DNA from: Agrobacterium tumefaciens
Lineage (GTDB): Bacteria; Pseudomonadota; Alphaproteobacteria; Rhizobiales; Rhizobiaceae
Direction of reading: 5' to 3'
Length of the DNA stretch: 64,000 bases
NCBI RefSeq assembly: GCF_017726655.1
Contig: NZ_CP072309.1
Location: forward strand, 427,501-491,500
Under the pieces are notes generated by a model. The model searched no databases and was not told the origin of the DNA. It saw only the letters and a program-made list of their open reading frames with translations. A program made the translations under genes and the position numbers. Numbering within the stretch: the first letter of the stretch is position 1; the number at the start of each line of letters is the position of its first letter. Of the stretch, positions 18,685-27,100 are shown piece after piece.

Positions 18685-20409
18685 ATGCCTCGACCCGGCA
18701 ACAGACTGATGAACATAGTCTCGGCTTTGCGTCGGCGCGGCGCGAATTTTTTCCCCACAGCCTCGATCGGCACCTATCTGGTGGTCATGGCAACCGTAAC
18801 GACGCTGCCGCTGATCCTTTTCGTCGGTTACCTCACGATGAGGCTGGAAGCAGAGAAACGCGATGACCTGCAAAGGGAAACGATCGAGGATGTGCGCACC
18901 GTTTCCCGCAACATCGATCGCCGCCTCCAGGAAATCGCCACCTCGCTCAATCTTCTTTCACAGTTTCCTGAACTGGAAAGCGGAAATCTAGCGGCATTCC
19001 AGGGACGGGTCGCTGACAGTCTGACCAAAGACGGGCTTTATGCCATTCTGGCAACAAAGGATGGGCAGCAGCGGCTCAACACCCGAGTTGCCTACGGTCA
19101 GCCTCTCAGCAGGGTGCCTGAGGGGGCAAATCTCGCCAAGGCAGCCGACGCCCGTCGCATCACCGTATCTGACATTTTTTTCGGCAACATCAGCAAAGAG
19201 TGGGTTTTCAATGTCACCCTCCCGCTTGATGAAGAACTGCATGCGGCGGGGGACGCGCTGATCCTGACACAGAATGCGAGCGATCTCAGCCGGCTGATCT
19301 CCACGGAGAACCTGCCACGAAACTGGGCGGTCGCGATTATCGATGGAAACAACCGCGTCGTCGCCTCCACGTCGCAGGACCAGGCGGAGGTCGGCAAGCC
19401 TTTTTTCAACGCGGACCTGCTTACCGAAATGCAGGCGTTCAGCGGCAACCTTCTTGACGGTAAAGGCAATCTTTACGCCTATGCCCAGTTGCCCGGATGG
19501 CAATGGAGGACGGTGATGTGGGGCCCAATGGCCGCCAGTCAGGCCGCGCTCATCGACACCTGGCGGCAGATGATGATCGGCAGCCTTGTGCTGGTGCTGA
19601 TCGCGATCGGCGGTGCTTATCTCGTGGGGCGGCAGCTGCGCCGCTCTATCCGCGACCTGACACGCATGGCGGAACGGATCGGCGAAGGCGAGATTGTCGC
19701 GCCCGTCGATACGAAGATCAAGGAAGCCAATCAGGTCGCCTATGCGCTTTCCAACGCATCCTTCGACAGAAGCCAATCGGAAGAGCGCCTGCAATTGCTG
19801 CTGCACGAGCTGGTTCATCGTTCCAAGAATATCCTGACGCTTGTTCAGGCAATGATACGGCAACTGGGGCGGGAAAATAAAAGCATTCCCGAATTTCAGA
19901 AAGAAGTGGACCACCGTCTGCGCGGCCTCGGAATGTCGATAAGGGCACTGGCGGAGGTTCAATGGCAGGGCCTGCACATTCACAAGCTTATCGAGACACA
20001 CCTCGAAGTTTTCGGCTCGGTAGCGCAACGGGTCACGCTTGAGGGTGATGATTTCATGCTCTCCCCCGAGGCCGCCCAGAATTTCGGTCTGGTTGTCCAC
20101 GAGCTGACGACGAACTCCATCAAATACGGCGCGCTCTCGGTCCCGTCCGGGACTATTACGATCCGATGGCGGCTGCATGATACGGACGGGCGGCAGATGA
20201 TTCATCTGGCTTGGACGGAAACAGGCGGCCCCGCGGCCAGCGAACCGAGCCGGAAAGGTTTTGGCACAACAGTCATAAAGAGGCATGCAGAAGGCGCGTT
20301 CGGCGGCCAAGTGATAACGACATATCGGGCGACGGGGTTCGAATGGTCACTGGAGGCCCCGATGCGCTATTTCACGCCGAAACGAACAGAACAGACAGAC
20401 GCGCCTTAA
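18685..20409 (+). CDS. HWE/HisKA_2-family sensor histidine kinase, membrane bound
   Basis: A 574-residue kinase with a first membrane helix near residues 22-48, a periplasmic/extracytoplasmic sensor region of about 240 residues, a second helix near 290-313, a HAMP-like linker (about 312-362), and a HisKA_2/HWE catalytic core: phospho-acceptor His378 in HELVHRSKN, then an ATP-binding region with NFGLVVHELTTNSIKYGAL and KGFGTTVIKR. HWE kinases are the typical phospho-donors or modulators of PhyR in alphaproteobacteria, and phyR is 1.3 kb away, so a role in stress sensing is likely. The ATG at 18685 has GGAG 7 bases upstream. No EcfG promoter was found in front of it. Confidence 0.88.
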   Translation: MPRPGNRLMNIVSALRRRGANFFPTASIGTYLVVMATVTTLPLILFVGYLTMRLEAEKRDDLQRETIEDVRTVSRNIDRRLQEIATSLNLLSQFPELESGNLAAFQGRVADSLTKDGLYAILATKDGQQRLNTRVAYGQPLSRVPEGANLAKAADARRITVSDIFFGNISKEWVFNVTLPLDEELHAAGDALILTQNASDLSRLISTENLPRNWAVAIIDGNNRVVASTSQDQAEVGKPFFNADLLTEMQAFSGNLLDGKGNLYAYAQLPGWQWRTVMWGPMAASQAALIDTWRQMMIGSLVLVLIAIGGAYLVGRQLRRSIRDLTRMAERIGEGEIVAPVDTKIKEANQVAYALSNASFDRSQSEERLQLLLHELVHRSKNILTLVQAMIRQLGRENKSIPEFQKEVDHRLRGLGMSIRALAEVQWQGLHIHKLIETHLEVFGSVAQRVTLEGDDFMLSPEAAQNFGLVVHELTTNSIKYGALSVPSGTITIRWRLHDTDGRQMIHLAWTETGGPAASEPSRKGFGTTVIKRHAEGAFGGQVITTYRATGFEWSLEAPMRYFTPKRTEQTDAP

Positions 20410-20469
20410 GACGATGCGTAAACCCTAAAATTCCAGGTTCTGCGTCTTGTCAAAAAAATGAATTTTCGT

Positions 20470-20494
20470 GGAACCTATTTCGTTCAGGCGTGTT
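20470..20494 (+). promoter_or_regulatory. Sigma-EcfG promoter of the predicted sRNA
   Basis: GGAAC (20470-20474), 16-base spacer, TGTT (20491-20494). It sits 60 bases after the kinase stop and points at no protein gene but at a structured region ending in a strong terminator. Confidence 0.65.
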
Positions 20495-20500
20495 GTTACT

Positions 20501-20618
20501 GCAGGCCAAGCAATTCCCCCGTCCCCGCCTGAAGCTTGGCCCGAAATAAACAGGTTTCGCCCCTGAAAACCTGTCCTAATAATAGCACGGCTCTTTCAAG
20601 AGCCGTGCTATTTTTTAT
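20501..20618 (+). ncRNA. Predicted stress-regulated small RNA (GsrN-like)
   Basis: About 118 nt between the predicted EcfG promoter and a strong intrinsic terminator. Three hairpins are visible. The first pairs GGCCAAGC (20504-20511) with GCTTGGCC (20534-20541) and has a 22-nt loop rich in C (CCCCCGTCCCC). The second pairs ACAGGTTT (20550-20557) with AAACCTGT (20567-20574), again exposing CGCCCC. The third is the terminator stem at 20581-20612. C-rich loops able to pair with Shine-Dalgarno sequences, stress-sigma control and location beside phyR match the GsrN sRNA of Caulobacter in logic; sequence homology is not shown. No open frame explains it. Confidence 0.6.
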
Positions 20619-20620
20619 TT
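20581..20620 (+). terminator. Intrinsic terminator of the predicted sRNA
   Basis: Perfect 14-bp stem (20581-20594 with 20599-20612), loop TTCA, followed by a T-rich tail on the plus strand. The minus strand has a weaker T tract, so the element is oriented for plus-strand transcription. Confidence 0.92.
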
Positions 20621-20665
20621 TGGCAAACTTGGAGCAGGCTGTTTCCCGCTGCCAAGCTCCAGGTT

Positions 20666-21652
20666 TCAGCCGTCCATGTCGCGTGAGGGAAATTTGAGCC
20701 GGTAGACGATCCGCTCGGGTGTAAGATGATACTCAGCGGTTCCGCCGAGGGCAGACGGCACCACCTTTTCCAGCACAACGCTTCCGAAGCTGCCGCGCCG
20801 TGCCTCGGACGGGTCTTTCGAGGGCGTCATTGGCTCGTTCCATTCAACGATGTAAAACTCGTCTTCCTGGCGACATTGAAGCATAATGGGCGGATGGAAG
20901 GCAAGATTACCGCCGTGGCTGACGGTGTTGACAACGAGCTCATGGAAGGCGAGCCCGATGTAAAGTGCACCGTTCGGGTTGAGCAGGAGGTTTTCACCCT
21001 CCATGTGGATCAGGTTGGGGTATTCGGGGACGTAAAGGTCGAACTGCTGACGAAGCAGCTCGAATATACGCGCGCCCCTCCAATCGGAATCCGTGATGAG
21101 ATCCTGGCTTTGGGCGAGTGCATGCAGCCTGCCCCGGAACTTGCGAAGGAAATCATCCTTGGTGAGACTGAAACGGGCCGTCTGCCCGGCGAGGCTCTGA
21201 ATGATCGCCAGCAGGTTCTTGGAGCGATGGCTGACCTCCCGAAGCAGCGATCGTAAAAGCTGCTCACGACGCCTTTCCGCCGTCACCTCGCGGATGGTGG
21301 TTTTCATCACCATCTGGTTCGCTTGGTTAAGCGTGGAGTGGATCTGAAACTGAAAGACGCGGTCATGACCGGCATTCACTTCCAGCATGCCACGGCTGCC
21401 TGCCGTCTTCATATCCTTTTTCAGCTCGCCGAGACGTACGGAGAGATCAGTACCGAAAAGATTTTCATCGGTAGGACGTGAATCGGCCGGAATTTTCCAG
21501 ATGTCAGGCAGGTTGGCCACGAAAATGTAATCGCGGTTCCAGTCCTGCAACATGACCGTCTCGCCCGAATCGAGCAAGGCAAGGACGAGCGAATCGTGAA
21601 GTTCGCTTTCGTCCCTATCCGCGTTATGCCATGCCAGCCGATGCAAATTCAT
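20666..21652 (-). CDS. HWE/HisKA_2-family histidine kinase, soluble, PAS-like sensor
   Basis: A cytoplasmic kinase of about 328 residues with no membrane helix. The N-terminal 110 residues look PAS-like (LALLDSGETVMLQDWNRDYIFVANLPDIW), followed by the phospho-acceptor His142 in LLREVSHRSKNLLAIIQSL and an HWE ATPase domain (YIGLAFHELVVNTVSHGGNL). The frame extends to a GTG at 21709, but the EcfG promoter at 21697-21721 covers that codon, so translation must start downstream: ATG at 21652, or a TTG at 21646 that has better spacing from AAGGAG. It lies just downstream of phyR, and a phospho-donor or phosphatase role for PhyR is likely. Confidence 0.87.
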   Translation of the reverse strand: MNLHRLAWHNADRDESELHDSLVLALLDSGETVMLQDWNRDYIFVANLPDIWKIPADSRPTDENLFGTDLSVRLGELKKDMKTAGSRGMLEVNAGHDRVFQFQIHSTLNQANQMVMKTTIREVTAERRREQLLRSLLREVSHRSKNLLAIIQSLAGQTARFSLTKDDFLRKFRGRLHALAQSQDLITDSDWRGARIFELLRQQFDLYVPEYPNLIHMEGENLLLNPNGALYIGLAFHELVVNTVSHGGNLAFHPPIMLQCRQEDEFYIVEWNEPMTPSKDPSEARRGSFGSVVLEKVVPSALGGTAEYHLTPERIVYRLKFPSRDMDG

Positions 21653-21696
21653 CTCCTTGCAGAAAGTCGTGGCGCAGTCCCACGACCGTAACCGCC

Positions 21697-21721
21697 AACG
21701 TCCGGGCACCAGACTGGTTCC
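21697..21721 (-). promoter_or_regulatory. Sigma-EcfG promoter of the phyR-adjacent HWE kinase
   Basis: Minus strand GGAAC (21717-21721), 16-base spacer, CGTT (21697-21700). It lies between the phyR stop and the kinase and gives a leader of about 40 nt. Confidence 0.8.
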
Positions 21722-21747
21722 CGGTTAATCCGCGGTTTCGGCAACTT

Positions 21748-22542
21748 TCACGCCGCGACGCGTGAGCTTTCATTGAAGAACAGAGCTTGGCTGATAAGCG
21801 CTTTTACCATGTCCGGATTGAACGGCTTCGTGACGAGGAAGGTCGGCTCCGGCCGCTCGCCTGTCAGAAGACGTTCGGGGAATGCCGTAATGAAGATCAC
21901 CGGGAGGGTGGTCATCTGCAAAATGTCCTTCATGGCATCCAGACCGGAACTGCCATCGGCGAGCTGAATGTCCGCCAGGATCATCTTCGGCTGTGTGCGA
22001 TGGAAAAGATCAAGTGCTTCCGTGTGGGTACGGGCGATGCCGGTGACGCGATGGCCAAGATCGGTAACCATCTGCTCGATATCCATGGCGATCAGAGGCT
22101 CATCCTCGATGATCATGATGTCGGTCGCGACCTGGCGGGCGATTTCAGAGGCCGCCTCGTCGATCAGCTTGCCAATCTGGTCTTCCGACACCTTCAGGAC
22201 TTCCGCAGCTTCAGATGGCGTGAATTCTTCGACGGTGGTCAAAAGAAAGGCCTGACGGGCGAGCGGCGGCACGGCAGAGAGGTTCGCCGAGGCGCGTTTT
22301 TCCCATCCTGACAGATTTTCATCGGCCTTAATGTTGATGGTGACGGAACTAAAGATCGACACGAACAATTGATAAAGCGAAACGCGATCGTTGCTTGTCT
22401 GCGGAAAGATGCTGATGTCGGCAATGAGCGCCTCAAGCGTCGCCGCAACATAGGCATCGCCGGTCGATTGTGAGCCGCAAACGGCACGCGCGAACCTGCG
22501 AAGATATGGCAGGTGCGGTGCGATGCGTGTAGAAACTGACAT
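21748..22542 (-). CDS. phyR: Anti-anti-sigma response regulator PhyR
   Basis: PhyR is the central switch of the alphaproteobacterial general stress response: when phosphorylated, its sigma-like domain captures NepR and frees EcfG. The 264-residue protein shows the sigma-mimic N-terminal domain (about 1-135, PYLRRFARAVCGSQSTGDAYV) and a C-terminal receiver domain (IMIIEDEPLIAMD) with phospho-acceptor Asp191 in ILADIQL and the downstream TAFPE and FLVTKPF motifs. The start is the ATG at 22542 with GGGGAG upstream; in-frame codons further up are not conserved. It is divergent from nepR-ecfG. Confidence 0.96.
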   Translation of the reverse strand: MSVSTRIAPHLPYLRRFARAVCGSQSTGDAYVAATLEALIADISIFPQTSNDRVSLYQLFVSIFSSVTINIKADENLSGWEKRASANLSAVPPLARQAFLLTTVEEFTPSEAAEVLKVSEDQIGKLIDEAASEIARQVATDIMIIEDEPLIAMDIEQMVTDLGHRVTGIARTHTEALDLFHRTQPKMILADIQLADGSSGLDAMKDILQMTTLPVIFITAFPERLLTGERPEPTFLVTKPFNPDMVKALISQALFFNESSRVAA

Positions 22543-22588
22543 GGAATTCTCCCCTTTCATGCGGCTTGCAGCGCAAACCTGAGATAAC

Positions 22589-22614
22589 AACGCACATGCC
22601 CAAAAAAAAGTTCC
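22589..22614 (-). promoter_or_regulatory. Sigma-EcfG promoter of phyR
   Basis: Minus strand GGAAC (22610-22614), 17-base spacer, CGTT (22589-22592); leader about 40 nt. It lies back-to-back with the nepR promoter, nine bases separating the two -35 elements by the most direct reading. Confidence 0.82.
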
Positions 22615-22622
22615 AGAGCCCC

Positions 22623-22647
22623 GGAACTATTTTTTTCGTCGCGCATT
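22623..22647 (+). promoter_or_regulatory. Sigma-EcfG promoter of nepR-ecfG
   Basis: GGAAC (22623-22627), 16-base spacer, CATT (22644-22647), one mismatch to CGTT. It would provide autoregulation of the sigma factor, as is usual for this locus. Confidence 0.68.
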
Positions 22648-22679
22648 CTTAGCCTGACACAAAAGGAATACCGGACGTT

Positions 22680-22886
22680 ATGAGCATTTTTCAATCGGAC
22701 CAAGACCAGCCGGATAATCCGGCCGCCCCCCAGGTTCCGCACTCCGGGCGGGCGGTGATTTCCCGTAAGCTCAGGGAGCTTTACGATGCCGTCCAGGACG
22801 AGGGCATCCCTGACAAGTTCCTCGATCTTCTCGAAAAACTCGATGAAGCCGAAAGCAAAGCCAACGTGAAGGCTTCGGGGGAATGA
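22680..22886 (+). CDS. nepR: Anti-sigma factor NepR
   Basis: A 68-residue anti-sigma factor that sequesters EcfG in unstressed cells and is removed by phosphorylated PhyR. The conserved NepR core is visible (ISRKLRELYDAVQDEGIPDKFLDLLEKLDEA, about residues 24-56, quoted here by its key parts LRELYD and PDKFLDLL), flanked by disordered ends. The stop codon overlaps the ecfG start as ATGA, so the pair is translationally coupled. Position between phyR and ecfG is diagnostic. Confidence 0.94.
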   Translation: MSIFQSDQDQPDNPAAPQVPHSGRAVISRKLRELYDAVQDEGIPDKFLDLLEKLDEAESKANVKASGE

Positions 22887-23452
22887 TGGCGAAAGAGCCG
22901 GAGAAGACAGAATACAATTTCAAACGGGAAATGCTGGCGGCGCTGCCAAATCTTCGCGCCTTCGCAATTTCCCTCATTCGCTCCAGAGATCGTGCTGACG
23001 ACCTTGTGCAGGACACGATCATGAAGGCGTGGGCGAAACAGGACAGCTATCAGCCGGGCACCAATATGCGGGCTTGGCTGGTAACAATCCTGCGCAACGA
23101 ATTCTACAGCCAAATCCGCAAGTCGGGTCGAGAAGTACAGGACACCGATGGGGTCTATACCGCCCGCATGTCCGTACCGCCCGAACAGCATGGATCAGTC
23201 GATCTTCAGGACTTCCGCTCTGCGCTCGCGAAACTGCCCGATGATCAGCGCGAGGCCATTCTGCTGATCGGCGCCTCGGGCTTCGCATACGAGGAAGCGG
23301 CAGAGATCTGCGGTTGCCCTGTCGGGACGATCAAGAGCCGTGTCAGTCGCGCCCGATTGCGCCTCCAGGAGCTGCTTGGCATCGAAAACGAGAATGAGTT
23401 CGGTCCTGACGCGCAAATGACGGCAGTGACCGCCGCTGCTACGGCGCGGTGA
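22883..23452 (+). CDS. ecfG: General stress response ECF sigma factor EcfG
   Basis: A 189-residue group ECF15 sigma factor. Region 2 (FAISLIRSRDRADDLVQDTIMKAW) binds the -10 element and region 4 (EEAAEICGCPVGTIKSRVSRARLRL) binds the GGAAC -35. It is coupled to nepR through an ATGA overlap. Its predicted targets in this window are listed as separate promoter features. Some Rhizobiales carry a second EcfG paralogue elsewhere, which cannot be checked here. Confidence 0.96.
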   Translation: MMAKEPEKTEYNFKREMLAALPNLRAFAISLIRSRDRADDLVQDTIMKAWAKQDSYQPGTNMRAWLVTILRNEFYSQIRKSGREVQDTDGVYTARMSVPPEQHGSVDLQDFRSALAKLPDDQREAILLIGASGFAYEEAAEICGCPVGTIKSRVSRARLRLQELLGIENENEFGPDAQMTAVTAAATAR

Positions 23453-23474
23453 GCGAACGACATCTAACGTATCG

Positions 23475-23505
23475 AACGGGCAGGCGGACGTCTGCCCGTT
23501 TTTCG
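23475..23505. terminator. Terminator between ecfG and putR
   Basis: Nine-bp stem (23475-23483 with 23492-23500) followed by TTTCGTT on the plus strand, lying between convergent genes. Confidence 0.75.
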
Positions 23506-23512
23506 TTGGGCG

Positions 23513-23983
23513 CTATATGCCGGTTTCCTTGACCGACTGCATCACCACGAAGGTAGATGTGTTTGCGACGGACGGAAGGCTCGATATTTTCTCGCCGAGA
23601 ACCCGTCGGTATTTGCGGATATCGCTGGTGCGGACCTTCAGAAGATAGTCGAAGGCTCCTGCAATCATATGGCACTCTTCGACCTCCTTGATCTTGCGCA
23701 CCGCGGTGTTGAACTCTTCCAGCGCTTTTTCCCGCGTGTCAGACAGTTTCACCTCGGCAAAGGCGATGTGATCGACGCCCAGTTTGTGCGGATTGAGCAT
23801 GGCGCGGAAACCGAGGATGTACCCCTCATCCACCAGTCGCTTCAGCCGCGTCTGGCACGGGGTCTTTGAAAGACCGACTCTTTTCGAGAGTTGCAGTACG
23901 GACATGCGGCCATCTTCGCTGAGCGCCTCGAGAATCTTGAGATCGAAATGATCTAGACCGTCTGTTTTTTGAGTATTTGCCAT
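23513..23983 (-). CDS. putR: Lrp/AsnC-family activator of putA
   Basis: A 156-residue Lrp-type regulator with an N-terminal winged helix-turn-helix (LSEDGRMSVLQLSKRVGLSKTPCQTRLKRL region, about 15-50) and a C-terminal RAM/AsnC ligand domain. It is transcribed divergently from putA. In A. tumefaciens an Lrp-like protein encoded next to putA activates it in response to proline, and this arrangement matches. Convergent with ecfG through a shared terminator. Confidence 0.92.
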   Translation of the reverse strand: MANTQKTDGLDHFDLKILEALSEDGRMSVLQLSKRVGLSKTPCQTRLKRLVDEGYILGFRAMLNPHKLGVDHIAFAEVKLSDTREKALEEFNTAVRKIKEVEECHMIAGAFDYLLKVRTSDIRKYRRVLGEKISSLPSVANTSTFVVMQSVKETGI

Positions 23984-24158
23984 CCTATTTTACGCCAATC
24001 TCGATTGATAAAAGTTCATATTGCCTGTTCTATCCTGAAAATAAGGCCATAGCAATTTTTGCGGCGGTGATATTGTGTGACCCAGGATGACAGGCGGCGG
24101 GCGGAGGAAACGCTGCCGCCGACGATCTGCCTTCAACAGCGTTATCAGGATTTTCAGA

Positions 24159-27100
24159 ATGGCCGATGGTGCAAGCAACGCCGGTGTAGTGGCGAATGGT
24201 ATCTTCCAGAATTTCGCGCCGGCAGTGCGCGAGCAGAGCCCCCTGCGCAAGGCGATCACGGCGGCTTATCGCCGTGCCGAAGAAGAATGCATGGCGCCGT
24301 TGATCGAGGCAGCGACGGTAACGGCTGATGAGGCGAAAGCCATTCGCGCCACCGCCCGCAAACTTATCGAAGCCCTGCGCGCCAAAACGAAGGGCACGGG
24401 CGTCGAGGGGCTGGTGCAGGAATATTCGCTGTCAAGCCATGAAGGTGTGGCGCTGATGTGCCTTGCCGAGGCACTGCTGCGCATTCCAGACACCGCTACC
24501 CGCGATGCACTGATCCGCGACAAGATCGCCCGCGGTGACTGGAAGTCCCATATCGGCGGAGGGCGCTCGCTCTTCGTCAATGCAGCCACCTGGGGCCTTG
24601 TCATTACCGGAAAGCTCACCTCGACCGTCAACGACAGCGGGTTGTCGGCCGCTCTGACGAAGCTGATTGCCCGGGCCGGCGAACCCGTTATCCGCCGCGG
24701 CGTCGACATGGCCATGCGCATGATGGGCGAACAGTTCGTGACGGGCGAAACGATCGGCGAAGCGATCAAGCGGTCGAAGCCGCTGGAGGAGCATGGCTTT
24801 CAATATTCCTATGACATGCTGGGCGAGGCGGCGACCACCGCCAGGGATGCCGAGCGCTATTATAAGGATTATGAAAACGCCATTCACGCCATCGGCAAGG
24901 CCTCTGCCGGTCGCGGTATCTACGGCGGGCCAGGCATTTCCATCAAGCTTTCGGCGCTTCACCCGCGATACGCCCGCTCGCAGGCCGAACGCGTGATGGC
25001 GGAACTTTTGCCCCGCGTGAAATCGCTGATGCTGCTCAGCAAACAATATGACATCGGCCTCAACATTGATGCGGAAGAAGCCGACCGGCTTGAGCTTTCA
25101 CTCGACCTTCTGGAAGAACTGGCGCTCGACAAGGACCTCGCAGGCTGGGATGGCCTCGGTTTCGTCGTGCAGGCCTATGGTCGTCGCTGCCCCTTCGTTC
25201 TGGATTACATCATCGATCTTGCCCGCCGTTCGGGCCGCCGTATCATGGTGCGTCTCGTCAAGGGCGCCTATTGGGACGCGGAAATCAAGCGCGCGCAGGT
25301 GGAAGGACTGGAAGACTTCCCGGTCTTTACCCGGAAAGTGCACACCGATGTCTCCTACATTGCCTGCGCCCGCAAGCTGCTCGCCGCGCGCGACGTCATC
25401 TTCCCGCAGTTTGCGACCCACAACGCGCAGTCCATGGCGACGATCTACCATCTCGCCGGCCCTGACTTCAAACCCGGCGACTACGAGTTCCAGTGCCTGC
25501 ACGGCATGGGCGAGCCGCTTTACAGCGAAGTCGTCGGCAAAAAGAAGCTCGACCGGCCCTGCCGGTTCTATGCCCCCGTCGGTACCCATGAGACGCTGCT
25601 GGCCTATCTTGTCCGCCGTCTGTTGGAAAACGGTGCGAATTCGTCCTTCGTCAACCGCATTGCCGATCCTGCCGTGCCGGTGGATTCCCTGCTGGAGGAC
25701 CCGGTCGCGGTCGTCAAGTCCTATGCCGTTCCCGGCGCACGCCACGATCGCATTGCAGCCCCTGACGGCCTGTTCGGCCCGGAACGAAAAAATTCTTCGG
25801 GCCTTGACCTTTCCAGCGAAACGACGCTTTCCGCCCTCAATGAAACGCTGAAGGCGGGCGCAACAAAGGAGTGGACGGCCGCCGCACCACAGGCGAACGG
25901 CGAAACCCGCCCGGTTCGCAACCCTGGTGACCATAATGATATCGTCGGCTATGTCACCGAACCGACGCAAGCCGATGTCGAAGCGGCCATGCAGCGGGCC
26001 GCGGCCTCTGGCTGGCCCTCAACCCCGGTCAACGAACGCGCCGCCTGCCTGGAACGCGCAGCAGACGCCATGCAGGCCGAAATGCCTGCACTGCTCGGCC
26101 TCATAATGCGCGAAGCCGGCAAATCCATGCCGAACGCCATTGCCGAGGTGCGTGAGGCGATCGACTTCCTGCGGTACTATGCCGGGGAAGCCCGTAAAAA
26201 TCTCAAGGCCGGCGAAGCGCCGCTTGGCCCGGTCGTCTGCATCAGCCCGTGGAACTTCCCGCTCGCCATCTTCATCGGTCAGGTGACGGCGGCGCTGGTT
26301 GCCGGCAATCCGGTTCTCGCAAAGCCCGCTGAAGAGACGCCGCTGATCGCCGCGCAGGGCGTGCGCCTGCTGCTTGAGGCAGGGGTTCCGCAGGATGCCG
26401 TGCAGCTTCTGCCGGGCGACGGCAAGACGGGGGCAGCACTTGTCGGATCGCCGCTGACGGCGGGCGTCATGTTCACCGGTTCCACGGAAGTGGCGCGGCT
26501 GATTCAAGGCCAGCTTGCCGGCCGGGTTCTGGCCAATGGCCAGCCGGTGCCGTTGATTGCCGAGACCGGCGGCCAGAACGCCATGATCGTCGATTCCTCG
26601 GCTCTTGCCGAACAGGTCGTCGCCGACGTCATTGCCTCCGCCTTCGACAGCGCCGGCCAGCGCTGCTCGGCATTGCGCATTCTGTGCCTACAGGAAGACG
26701 TGGCGGACCGCACGCTGACCATGCTGAAAGGCGCATTGCACGAATTGGGCATCGGCCGCACGGACCGGCTCTCGGTCGACGTCGGCCCCGTCATAACCGC
26801 TGAGGCCAAGGGCATCATTGAAAAGCATATCGAAGGTATGCGCGCGCTTGGCCACAGGATCGAGCAGATCACGCTTGCCGGCGAAACCGGCAAGGGCACC
26901 TTCGTGCCGCCGACCATCATCGAGATGAAATCGCTTGCTGACCTGAAGCGCGAGGTCTTCGGGCCGGTGCTGCATGTCATCCGCTTCAAGCGCGACAATC
27001 TCGACCGGCTGATCGATGACATCAACGCTACCGGTTACGGATTGACTTTTGGACTGCACACACGTCTCGATGATACGATCCAGCATGTGCTTTCCCGCGT

